Program-made: the position numbers and the translations under genes
Assembly (NCBI GenBank): GCA_021805205.1
Contig: JAJZFV010000044.1
Coordinates: 1-64,000, forward strand
DNA from: Actinomycetes bacterium
Lineage (GTDB): Bacteria > Actinomycetota > Acidimicrobiia > Acidimicrobiales > Acidimicrobiaceae
DNA: 64,000 nt
Direction of reading: 5' to 3'
Part shown: in pieces, positions 19,177 to 27,926 of the stretch
How positions within the stretch are numbered: the first letter of the stretch is position 1
Layout: the number at the start of each line of letters is the position of its first letter
Notes under the pieces: generated by a model
Seen by the model: the letters and a program-made list of their open reading frames with translations, nothing else
What the model was told of the DNA's origin: nothing
Databases searched by the model: none

Positions 19177-19780
19177 TATAAGGCCTTACTAACTCGAAAA
19201 ATCAAGGAGAAACCGCCGATTTCTCTCTAAGTTCATACTTTACGAGATGATATCGTCATGTCATACCGCTCAATTGGCCGCCGCGAGTCAACTTTCTGAT
19301 CAGAACTATCGAATTACCACGCCTCCAATGAAAGTATCGACGATGAGACTCGGTCAACGAAAGTCCTGAAAAAATCTGAATACCAATTTAAGCTTTTGTA
19401 GGCTCTTTTTAACCCAACCCAATCAATTATTTTCACCGTAAATCGAGTGATGTCTGCTCAGAAGCCATTCCCGATGAAGTTAGAGGCCTATCCTCCAAAT
19501 ACCTTTGCACGGACGTCAAACTCATTAAGCCCTTACGCAACCAATACTAAGGGTAAATCCCCAGTTGATGACTTTGCCATTCTGGAGCTCTCGATTCCAC
19601 GTTCAAAAGGACTCTATCCTGTGCGAAAAAGGACGCCATAAATAAAGCACATATCGAAACAGAAAGCCCTAAGTTAGTACTATCGGTACCTTACGACGGA
19701 GTAACGTAAACCGAATTAGCAAATTAAAATTACTTCAAATTTGCGCTGAGAAGAAGTTTACGGACCAGATCGAAGGAGCA
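19177..19780. other. Divergent intergenic region of the restriction-like cluster
   Basis: About 600 bases between the DUF262 gene and the methylase pair. It presumably holds both promoters. A 64-codon plus-strand frame (19447-19641) has no helix-turn-helix or other recognisable motif and is not called as a gene. No control-protein box was recognised. Confidence 0.4.
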
Positions 19781-20587
19781 TTGCCCAAAATCGAAAAGCT
19801 AACGTCAAAACATGCTTCAATACCAGTCAACGAGACGGCGACCGAGAGACTCGTCAAATCAAGTGAGCGTGTACGCGACTTAGGAGAAGTCTTCACTCCA
19901 TCAGCAATTGTCCTCGACATATTGAATTTGCTCCCAGAAGAAGCTTGGCAGCCGCATCCTTCGAAAACGTTTCTAGAACCGGCATGTGGCGATGGAAATT
20001 TTCTGGTCGCAATTCTCGCCAAAAAACTCGACGCTATCTCAATCGGAACTTCGTCGGACGCCTTCAATCAAAGCATCAACACGAACCATACGCTCGCACT
20101 CGAAGCCCTTGCGTCGATATATGGGGTTGATATTTCCCCCGACAACATAATCGGCGGGACTCCTGGACACGAGATCGGTGCTAGAGAAAGACTTCTAACG
20201 TTATTCACGGACTGGTTTGCAGATCTTTTATGTGAAAAACTTGAAGATGACGACCCTATTATGTTGTCCGCAAAATGGATAGTCACGCAAAATATTCTTG
20301 TGGGAAACATGCTCCCATTCGAAGCAAACGGGCAACCAAGTGGCAGGTCGAATATTCCACTGATCGAATATGACTGGAACATTGAGGCGGCAAAAGTATC
20401 GATTTCATCGACAACACTCGGCGACGTAATGGAGAGCGCCGAAGTAGAGATTGGAGAAGCCGTTTCTTTATTCGGAGCAACACCCGCAAAACATCTTTGG
20501 ACGGGCAAGATCGAAGATTTGCATGAAGTCGCAACCGAACAATCAACCACAAGGCATGGCCGCAAAGGTGGGAAAAGAGATTTATGA
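19781..20587 (+). CDS. DNA adenine methylase-like protein lacking the NPPY motif
   Basis: A 268-residue protein with the N-terminal features of an N6-adenine methylase: LGEVFTP (motif X region), a complete SAM-binding motif I (FLEPACGDGNFL, ~65-76) and an acidic motif II (GVDISPDN). It has no catalytic (N/D)PPY and ends after a GNMLP stretch near where NPPY would normally follow. Its first ~90 residues are visibly related to the next gene (EVFTP, LLP-EE-W, motif I). The two genes overlap by ATGA (20584-20587), so they are translationally coupled. It could be a SAM-binding or structural subunit of a split methylase. The start is TTG 19781; GAAGGAG lies only two bases upstream, which is unusually close. 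Confidence 0.75.
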   Translation: MPKIEKLTSKHASIPVNETATERLVKSSERVRDLGEVFTPSAIVLDILNLLPEEAWQPHPSKTFLEPACGDGNFLVAILAKKLDAISIGTSSDAFNQSINTNHTLALEALASIYGVDISPDNIIGGTPGHEIGARERLLTLFTDWFADLLCEKLEDDDPIMLSAKWIVTQNILVGNMLPFEANGQPSGRSNIPLIEYDWNIEAAKVSISSTTLGDVMESAEVEIGEAVSLFGATPAKHLWTGKIEDLHEVATEQSTTRHGRKGGKRDL

Positions 20588-22098
20588 ATAACGACCTCCT
20601 AACGTCAAAAGGACCCGATATCTTGGAGGTAATTTCCGACCTCTCCAGCGACGAGGTATTCACTCCGCCTCGAGTCGTTACTCAAGTTCTTGACCTGCTA
20701 CCAAAAGAAGTATGGAGCGATTCATCGCTGCGGTGGCTCGACCCAGGTTGCAAAACGGGGGTATTCCTCCGCGAAGTTACCAGTCGATTGATGTCAGGAC
20801 TTACGGGTGAGATTCCTTATAAACAAAGACGACTTCAACATATTCTCCAAAACCAAGTCTTCGGCATTGCCATCACGGAGCTAACCTCCATGATGTCCCG
20901 ACGAACTTTATACTGCTCGAAGGACGCATCCGGCGACCACTCCGTAGTCAAAATGCCGGCTCGCAACGGAAACATTTGGTTCGATCGAGTTGAACACAAG
21001 TATGTCGAAGAAAAGTGCCAGGAATGTTCTGCAGCTAAGAGCCAAATGGAGCGAGAGAATCGCGACAACTATGCCTACGCCTTCATACACGAAGTAGGAC
21101 GCATTGCAGTTTGGAAGGAATTAGGAATGAAGTTTGACGTAATTGTGGGAAATCCTCCGTATCAGATGGAAAGCGAAGGAAGCAACAGAACCATCCCAAT
21201 CTACAATCTGTTCGTTGAAGAGGCGATAAAGCTCAACCCCAAGTACATGGCAATGATTATTCCTTCACGGTGGATGGCAGGAGGCTTGGGACTTAGCAGT
21301 TTTCGGTCTTCAATGCTCTCAGACAAACGCATCCGCAGCATCGTGGACTTTCCAAATCCCTCGGAAGTATTTCCTGGTGTAGAAATAAAAGCGGGTGTCT
21401 GCTACTTCATGTGGGAACGAGACCACCCCGGCGACTGCATGGTAACAACAATCAGAGGCGGAGAATTGGTGGGGCCAACGAAACGAGTTCTTGATGAATA
21501 TGATGTTTTCGTTCGAGATGCACGCGCTCTAACAATTCTTGAAAAAGTGCTTTCAATGAAAGAACCAGTCCTCGCCGAGATCATGTCCGCAAGAACCGCC
21601 TTCGGAATCGTTTCCAACTACCGCGATTACAGCAAAACAAAGCGCAGTGGCGATGTGCGTTTTTACGCCACCAGTTCTACGGGTCGCGTTGAGGCTTGGA
21701 TTGCAGAGAGCGAAGCGACTACCAATAGAGAAGCCATTAACACTTGGAAGGCAATGGTGCCCAAAGCAGGTTCAGATGGCGGGCAAAAACTGCCTGACAT
21801 TGTGCTGGGGCAGCCTTGGATTGCCGAAGCTCCATCCATCTGTACGCAATCCTTTATATTCATCGGAGTTGAAAACCATACGAAAGCCGAAAGCATTGTC
21901 AGCTATTACAGAACCAGATTCCTACGATTTCTCGTATCGTTGCGGAAAATCACTCAAGACACAACGCGGGAAACGTATACCTGGGTTCCCCAACAAACTT
22001 GGGACCGGACCTGGACCGATGAAGAGTTGTATAAAAAGTATGGGATAAATGAACAAGAGCAGGCTTTTATCGAGAGCATGGTAAAGGAGATGCCCTAG
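20584..22098 (+). CDS. Eco57I-like N6-adenine DNA methyltransferase
   Basis: A 504-residue methylase-like protein. EVFTP lies near residue 25. The motif I equivalent is the variant LDPGCKTGVFL near 50-60. Catalytic motif IV NPPYQ is near 190, followed by YNLFVEEAI and IIPSRWM as in the Eco57I/type II-III methylase group. A Cys pair (CQEC, ~145) precedes it. Family members methylate adenine in a recognition site for self-protection. The altered motif I beside an upstream paralogue with intact motif I but no NPPY suggests that the two work as a pair. It overlaps the upstream gene by 4 bases and the helicase starts two bases after its stop. Confidence 0.85.
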   Translation: MNNDLLTSKGPDILEVISDLSSDEVFTPPRVVTQVLDLLPKEVWSDSSLRWLDPGCKTGVFLREVTSRLMSGLTGEIPYKQRRLQHILQNQVFGIAITELTSMMSRRTLYCSKDASGDHSVVKMPARNGNIWFDRVEHKYVEEKCQECSAAKSQMERENRDNYAYAFIHEVGRIAVWKELGMKFDVIVGNPPYQMESEGSNRTIPIYNLFVEEAIKLNPKYMAMIIPSRWMAGGLGLSSFRSSMLSDKRIRSIVDFPNPSEVFPGVEIKAGVCYFMWERDHPGDCMVTTIRGGELVGPTKRVLDEYDVFVRDARALTILEKVLSMKEPVLAEIMSARTAFGIVSNYRDYSKTKRSGDVRFYATSSTGRVEAWIAESEATTNREAINTWKAMVPKAGSDGGQKLPDIVLGQPWIAEAPSICTQSFIFIGVENHTKAESIVSYYRTRFLRFLVSLRKITQDTTRETYTWVPQQTWDRTWTDEELYKKYGINEQEQAFIESMVKEMP

Positions 22099-22100
22099 TT

Positions 22101-24866
22101 ATGCCTGCTTCTCTCGCCGAAAGCGTTCGTCAACCAAAAATATACGCCTACACCACCTGTCAGTTTGCAGAAACCCCTTGGGTAGGAGAGCGACCCGGTA
22201 AAGGTCTCTTGAAAGTTGGGTATACGGATCAAGACGCTAATGTGAGAGTTCGACAACAACTCCAAGGCGTTCAAATGCCAGTTGCCGTTGAGTACGAACT
22301 TCTGCTTACCGAAACCGCAATCAGCGACAACGGAGTCGCATTTCGCGATCATAATGTTCACCGTGCCCTCGTTGCCGCGGGTGTACACAGGGTAACTGGC
22401 GAGTGGTTTGAATGCACTGTTGAAGATGTTCGTGCGGCCGTCCAATCCATAAAGTCCGCTACTCCGCTCACCAATTTACGTGTAATTTCGACGTTTCCAA
22501 TGCGACCGGAGCAAGAAGCGGCTGTGTCACAGACGGCTGACTACTTCAAGAGGCATCGTAGCACCGAAAATCCTCCGCATTTTCTTTGGAACGCAAAGAT
22601 GCGCTTTGGAAAAACGTTCACTACCTATCAGCTTGCGAAACATATGGGCTGGTCGAGGATACTTGTTTTGACCTATAAACCAGCTGTAGAGAAAAACTGG
22701 AGAGAAGATTTACTCGGTCATCGAGACTTCCAGGGTTGGCGATTTAACGGTAAGGCTGATGAGCAGCCAGATCTTTCAGATCGAAGTCCACTCGTATGGT
22801 TCGCATCATTTCAAGATGTGCTTGGTAAAAATGCTGATGGTAATACAAAAGTAAAGAACGAAATCCTGTACCGCGAGCGCTGGGATGTCGTAGTAATCGA
22901 CGAATACCACTTTGGCGCATGGAGAGAAGCAGCGAGATCGCTTTACCTAAAGGATGATGATGACGGTGGTGACGTTTCGGAGAAGAAAGCCCTGGACAAT
23001 CCCGACTTGGACGACGACTTCAGCATCAACATCGAGGAGGGATTAGATATCAATGTCGATAACTACCTCTACCTTTCTGGGACTCCATTTAGAGCATTGA
23101 CTCAAGGGGAATTCCTTGAGGACCAAGTCTTCAACTGGACTTACAGTGACGAACAACGGGCTAAAAATGAGTGGAAGCAACCCCCCTCGAATCCATACAA
23201 ATCACTACCTCGCATGACCCTCTTGACATACGAGATGCCAGACAAGCTCCGGGAAATAGCTCTAAATAACCAATCGATGTTTTCTTTCACTGAATTCTTT
23301 AGAACGTCCAAAGATATCGGCGCCGTTCCAAAGTTCATTCACGAAAACGAAGTGCAAAAATGGCTTTCGCTTCTTACTGGGCAAAACATAACTGACTTTT
23401 GGTCAGCGTCATCGACGAGACAACGTCCTCCACTGCCCTACGAGGATACGAACTTACTGCAAGCGCTACAACACACTGTTTGGTATCTACCTTCGGTAGA
23501 CGCATGCACGGCGATGGCGAACCTTCTAGGTGCATCCCATAATACTTTTTTCCGGCAATACAAAACTGTTGTCGCGGCCGGCAGTGGCGCTGGCCTCGGC
23601 GAAGAAGCGCTCCCTCCCGTTCTAAGGGCAATCGGACCGGTGCCACAAGATACCAAAACTATAACGCTGACGTGCGGAAAATTGATGACTGGCGTAACTG
23701 TGCCTCCCTGGACTGGCATTTTCATGCTGCGAGAACTCAAAAGTCCCGAATCCTACTTTCAGGCAGCCTTTAGGGTGCAATCTCCGTGGGTATCAAGATT
23801 CGTTGACACGGCTGCGGGAGGCGAAGATGAGATCGTTTTGAAGGAGCAGTGTTTCGTTTTTGACTTCGCTCCAAATCGTGCACTCCAGCAGGTTGTGGAT
23901 TATGCAACTCGCCTCAGGGCAGACGATCCATCAGAAAGAGACGATCAGAAAGCGGTCGATGAATTCATGGCTTTTCTTCCAGTGCTCGCATATGACGGTC
24001 ATTCAATGCGTCAGTTGAATGCTGAGGATGTGATTGATTACCTTACTCACGGAATCAGCGCGAGCATGCTCGCTCGTCGCTGGAATTCCCCTGAGCTAAT
24101 CGAGCTCAATGCACGCACCATGGAAGCACTTCTCGAAAATCCAAAACTCCTCGCTTCACTTGAGCAAATGGAGTTGTTTCGAGAAATTAATCTCAAAGCT
24201 GACCTAGAAGCAATGATCGCGACTAACAAGGAGCTCCGGCAGAAATCCCTAGCTAAAGAGCAACTTAGCGCTGAAGAAAAAGCTACGAAAAAGGATGCAA
24301 CCAAGAAGCGGGACAACATCAAAAAGCGTCTCCAGCGATTTCTTACACGAATTCCAGCTTTCATGTACCTCACTGATGATCGCGAACGAACTGTTCACGA
24401 CATAATCCGCCAAATTGAGCCTGATCTTTTTGAAAAAGTTACAGGTCTAACACTTTCAGACTTTGCCGAGCTCGTTGACCTCAGGGTCTTCAATGATTCT
24501 AAGATGAATGACGCGGTTTGGAAATTCCGTACATTCGAGGAACCAAGCCTCCGTTACGGAGAAAATCTTGCTGCTCCCGAAATTCAAGGCGGATGGAACC
24601 TGCGTCGCGATCCACGATTTACGCGCTTAATTGAGACGGGGCTTCTAGCTCCAGGCTCACGGTTGCTTGGCACAATTGAAACGGGGATCGTAGAGGCAAC
24701 GGTTGGGGAAGATTTCGGCATATTAATTGACGGTATCCGTTACGAATCGCCAAACGACGCGGCTGAAGCAGCAGCAAGAATGGCACCCATCGACGGATGG
24801 AGCTTTTGGAAACCCGACGAATACAACGGCGCCACCTTAGCCGAAGTTTCAAGTCTGCTCGATTGA
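22101..24866 (+). CDS. T5orf172/GIY-YIG nuclease-SF2 helicase with C-terminal RAMA-like domain
   Basis: A 921-residue multidomain restriction-like protein. Residues ~10-115 resemble the T5orf172 GIY-YIG nuclease (LLKVGYTD...VRVRQQ, GEWFEC). Residues ~135-640 form an SF2 helicase with variant Walker A KMRFGKT (~168-174), DExH box VVIDEYHFG (~265) and YLSGTPF (motif III). A Lys/Glu-rich probable coiled coil follows near 690-745. The last ~85 residues (LIETGLLAPG, YESPNDAAEAA, DGWSFW) look RAMA-like and align with the tail of the DUF262 protein. It would act as the cleaving/translocating subunit paired with the two methylase-like proteins just upstream. Confidence 0.83.
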   Translation: MPASLAESVRQPKIYAYTTCQFAETPWVGERPGKGLLKVGYTDQDANVRVRQQLQGVQMPVAVEYELLLTETAISDNGVAFRDHNVHRALVAAGVHRVTGEWFECTVEDVRAAVQSIKSATPLTNLRVISTFPMRPEQEAAVSQTADYFKRHRSTENPPHFLWNAKMRFGKTFTTYQLAKHMGWSRILVLTYKPAVEKNWREDLLGHRDFQGWRFNGKADEQPDLSDRSPLVWFASFQDVLGKNADGNTKVKNEILYRERWDVVVIDEYHFGAWREAARSLYLKDDDDGGDVSEKKALDNPDLDDDFSINIEEGLDINVDNYLYLSGTPFRALTQGEFLEDQVFNWTYSDEQRAKNEWKQPPSNPYKSLPRMTLLTYEMPDKLREIALNNQSMFSFTEFFRTSKDIGAVPKFIHENEVQKWLSLLTGQNITDFWSASSTRQRPPLPYEDTNLLQALQHTVWYLPSVDACTAMANLLGASHNTFFRQYKTVVAAGSGAGLGEEALPPVLRAIGPVPQDTKTITLTCGKLMTGVTVPPWTGIFMLRELKSPESYFQAAFRVQSPWVSRFVDTAAGGEDEIVLKEQCFVFDFAPNRALQQVVDYATRLRADDPSERDDQKAVDEFMAFLPVLAYDGHSMRQLNAEDVIDYLTHGISASMLARRWNSPELIELNARTMEALLENPKLLASLEQMELFREINLKADLEAMIATNKELRQKSLAKEQLSAEEKATKKDATKKRDNIKKRLQRFLTRIPAFMYLTDDRERTVHDIIRQIEPDLFEKVTGLTLSDFAELVDLRVFNDSKMNDAVWKFRTFEEPSLRYGENLAAPEIQGGWNLRRDPRFTRLIETGLLAPGSRLLGTIETGIVEATVGEDFGILIDGIRYESPNDAAEAAARMAPIDGWSFWKPDEYNGATLAEVSSLLD

Positions 24867-24933
24867 AAAGCCATATTGCTTCCCGATCTGCGATTTGGGG
24901 TCAACCACAGCAACCCGAGTGAGTAGAGGACGT

Positions 24934-26259
24934 ATGATCGAACAAGGTCTTTTATCCAAAGCTGATTTTCTTCAAAAAATTCAACGATACGAAAACGTGC
25001 TAGTCCGTTTTGGTGTAACCAAAACTGACGAAGCAAGTACACTCGCCTTTTTCTATTGCGATTGCGGGATAGATATAGATCGACTTGAACCAAGGACTTG
25101 GAAGTATCGCGACCTAACCCTTTTCGAAAGGCACTTTCAAGGAAGTACCATTCGACACTTCCTGGAAGAGAGGTCGATTGAAATAGATCGAGAGAATTTT
25201 TTAGTTCCCGAAATCGCCGACACATTGAATTGGACTCGGCGCCCGAGTCAGAGCGACTGGGGGTTTGGTAAATTTGCGTGGCCCACAGTAGAGAACATTC
25301 TCTTGCGCTCGGCAAATGTTTCATTTAGCAACGGTTTTTTAATCGGAGGTGACCCCCCTTCGTTTCAGAGTCACTCCGCTGGCATCGCTGCATTTCTCGG
25401 AATCGACTTGGCACCAGGTCAGCAATTTAATCCAAGTGATATTGCGGTGCGTTTTCACGATACCTCTGGACGCATTACCAAAGTCATCTGGTCGACAACA
25501 AGTATTGATGTGGTAATTGAGGGCGATGCACTAGATGAATCGATAATCGAACTTGCCTCGCAAAAGCCAGGAGAGAAACGCAACCTCGCTAGTGAAAGGT
25601 GTCAGAAATTCTCATTCAACATTCCAGATACCGGACTGCCTCCAGGTTCATGGCTTCAACTACATCGCGGCGGCAACTTGTTGGATTACAAATTTCTTAA
25701 TTGGCCATACTCTCTTGTACCTGACTCAGGCGTTGAGAGAGTTGTCGAAAAAAATAACGAAATCCAATCTCTGATCTCCCAGGGAGAAGGACCCACCGTC
25801 GAGTTCAAAGAAGACGTACCGACAACCAATAACGCAAGGGAAAAAGCTATAAAAACAATTGCGGCCTTCGCAAACGGACAGGGCGGAAAAATCTTGTTTG
25901 GTGTCCGAGATGATGGAACGGTAAAGGGAGTACCGCCTGAACAACAAACTAGAAGCACAATCGATGCGATGACCAACAGTATCTGGGACTTGGCAATCCC
26001 CACGCCGGAATTTGAGGTTGACGTAGTTCCCATTAATGTAAACGAGCAAGGGCGAGCAGGAGAGCCTAAGGCAGTCATGGTCGTCACAGTTCATAAAGGA
26101 TCCGCACCTCCATATGGGATAAAACCAAATAAACCCGAGTTCTACGTACGTCGAGGCTCTAGCACATATCACGCTCCGCCAGATCAGATTCGCAGTATGG
26201 TTGCGCAAAGCCTTCAAACAACGAGAGACTTTAGTGCGCAAGGATTTTTGAGGTACTAG
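24934..26259 (+). CDS. AlbA_2 (Schlafen-type) domain protein
   Basis: A protein of 441 residues from ATG 24934; GAGGA lies three bases upstream, and a longer frame opens at TTG 24895. The C-terminal ~160 residues are an AlbA_2 domain: EGPTVEFKED, AFANGQGGKILFGVRDDG, and FYVRRGSSTYHA. Such domains bind or cleave nucleic acid and occur in regulators and defence proteins. The N-terminal ~280 residues are not recognised. They show no membrane segment and no obvious nuclease motif. It lies 67 bases after the helicase on the same strand, so it is probably the last gene of the restriction-like cluster. Confidence 0.75.
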   Translation: MIEQGLLSKADFLQKIQRYENVLVRFGVTKTDEASTLAFFYCDCGIDIDRLEPRTWKYRDLTLFERHFQGSTIRHFLEERSIEIDRENFLVPEIADTLNWTRRPSQSDWGFGKFAWPTVENILLRSANVSFSNGFLIGGDPPSFQSHSAGIAAFLGIDLAPGQQFNPSDIAVRFHDTSGRITKVIWSTTSIDVVIEGDALDESIIELASQKPGEKRNLASERCQKFSFNIPDTGLPPGSWLQLHRGGNLLDYKFLNWPYSLVPDSGVERVVEKNNEIQSLISQGEGPTVEFKEDVPTTNNAREKAIKTIAAFANGQGGKILFGVRDDGTVKGVPPEQQTRSTIDAMTNSIWDLAIPTPEFEVDVVPINVNEQGRAGEPKAVMVVTVHKGSAPPYGIKPNKPEFYVRRGSSTYHAPPDQIRSMVAQSLQTTRDFSAQGFLRY

Positions 26260-26463
26260 GTTGAAATACAATCCGAATGAGGCGGGATATGCGACAATCT
26301 CGCTATTGCCACCGCGCTTTGCCAACCACTACTTGGTCTCCGATTAGCTAAAACATGTCGCACGATTATCGATTTCCACCTAGCTAATCGTTTGACTTTG
26401 AACTAAAATCGAGGGTCAAGGCACTTTGGCCTCTTACCCTTTCAACTATTGCGAGGAAACAAA

Positions 26464-27639
26464 TTGACGCGCGAACCAATTGCACCCCTTGATCTACTAA
26501 ACATCGACTCTCTCCTCAGCGAAGAGGACATTGCGATTCGAGACACAGTTCGAAAGTTTGTCGAAAAGCGGATCAAGCCAGATGTAGCTACGTGGTTCGA
26601 AGAAGGAAAGCTACCGGTACGTGAGCTTGCATTGGAGCTCGGCGAGCTAGGTGTACTAGGTATGCACCTCGATGGATACGGTTGCGCCGGTACCTCCGCC
26701 CTAGCCTACGGCCTAGCTTGCACCGAACTCGAAGCGGGAGACTCCGGCCTTCGCTCACTCGTTAGTGTTCAAGGCTCCCTAGCGATGAAGGCGATACACG
26801 CCTTTGGATCGGAGGAGCAGAAGCAAACTTGGCTACCCGGCATGGCAAGTGGCGAGATCATCGGTTGCTTTGGCCTCACCGAGCCAGACTTTGGATCGAA
26901 CCCATCGGGGATGAGAACCAATGCTAAGCGCGATGGGGATGATTGGATCCTCAACGGAACCAAGATGTGGATCACCAATGGTTCAGTTGCAGACGTCGCT
27001 GTAGTGTGGGCGAAGACGGACGAAGGCATCAAGGGATTCATTGTTCCAACTAACTCCGAGGGCTTTAGTGCGCCTGAGATTCACCGCAAGATGTCCCTTC
27101 GAGCATCTGTAACCTCAGAGCTCATCCTCGACAACGTTCGAGTCGCAGATTCACAGCGCCTTCCAGAGGTATCGAGCCTCAGAGGACCACTGACGTGTCT
27201 CAATGAGGCTCGCTTTGGCATTCTCTTTGGAACCGTTGGTGCAGCCAGAGACTGTCTCGAAACCGCAATTAGCTACTCGATCAGCAGAGAACAGTTCGAT
27301 AAGCCACTTGCGGGCTTCCAACTAACCCAAAAGAAGTTCGCCGATATGACCCTCGAGTTACAAAAGGCGATGCTCCTAGCGATCCACGTAGCAAACCTCA
27401 AGGACAAGCACATATCGAATCCGACCCAGGTCTCTATCGGAAAACTCAACAACGCTCGTGAGGCTCTGAATATAGCCCGAGAGTGTCGAGGGATCCTAGG
27501 TGCCAATGGCATAACGCTTGAGTACCCGGTTATTCGCCACATGAACAACCTTGAGTCGGTATACACCTACGAAGGCACCAACGAAATGCACACTTTGGTA
27601 GTTGGCGAAGCCCTAACAGGTATCGCAGCATTTCGTTGA
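26464..27639 (+). CDS. gcdH: Glutaryl-CoA dehydrogenase-like acyl-CoA dehydrogenase
   Basis: A flavoprotein of ~391 residues that would oxidise and decarboxylate glutaryl-CoA to crotonyl-CoA in lysine/aromatic catabolism. Family marks are DSLLSEEDIAIRD at the N-terminus, RSLVSVQ (with the substrate-binding Arg of GCDH), FGLTEPDFGSNP, WITNGS, and the C-terminal YEGTNEMH containing the catalytic Glu. The ending VVGEALTGIAAF is typical of GCDH. The frame opens at TTG 26449, but TTG 26464 has GAGG seven bases upstream and is preferred. It marks the return to core genes after the island and is followed by a strong terminator, so it is monocistronic. Confidence 0.88.
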   Translation: MTREPIAPLDLLNIDSLLSEEDIAIRDTVRKFVEKRIKPDVATWFEEGKLPVRELALELGELGVLGMHLDGYGCAGTSALAYGLACTELEAGDSGLRSLVSVQGSLAMKAIHAFGSEEQKQTWLPGMASGEIIGCFGLTEPDFGSNPSGMRTNAKRDGDDWILNGTKMWITNGSVADVAVVWAKTDEGIKGFIVPTNSEGFSAPEIHRKMSLRASVTSELILDNVRVADSQRLPEVSSLRGPLTCLNEARFGILFGTVGAARDCLETAISYSISREQFDKPLAGFQLTQKKFADMTLELQKAMLLAIHVANLKDKHISNPTQVSIGKLNNAREALNIARECRGILGANGITLEYPVIRHMNNLESVYTYEGTNEMHTLVVGEALTGIAAFR

Positions 27640-27716
27640 TAGTTACCTGCGTGACAAGTGTTCATTCACAGCGTCATCAGCAGGCATAGAACCATAGAAA
27701 ATCGCAAGCAAGCAAA

Positions 27717-27756
27717 CACGGTGGCGTTTCAAATGGGACGCCACCGTGGCTTTTTT
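27717..27756 (+). terminator. Rho-independent terminator of gcdH
   Basis: A perfect 11-bp stem (27717-27727 with 27738-27748), a 10-base loop, then GC and six T residues. It is the clearest intrinsic terminator of the window. Confidence 0.9.
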
Positions 27757-27926
27757 ATGGGATATCGTTTCAATAATCACACCAAGACCCACATAGGCAT
27801 TTAGCCAAGGAACTCCTAAATAGACCTGGGGACAGATTCGATAGCGACCCATCGACGGTATGCCGATAAAATTAGGTGTGGTCTGAGCAGTTAGCTAGAT
27901 CAAATATTTGAGTACAAAGGTTGCAT

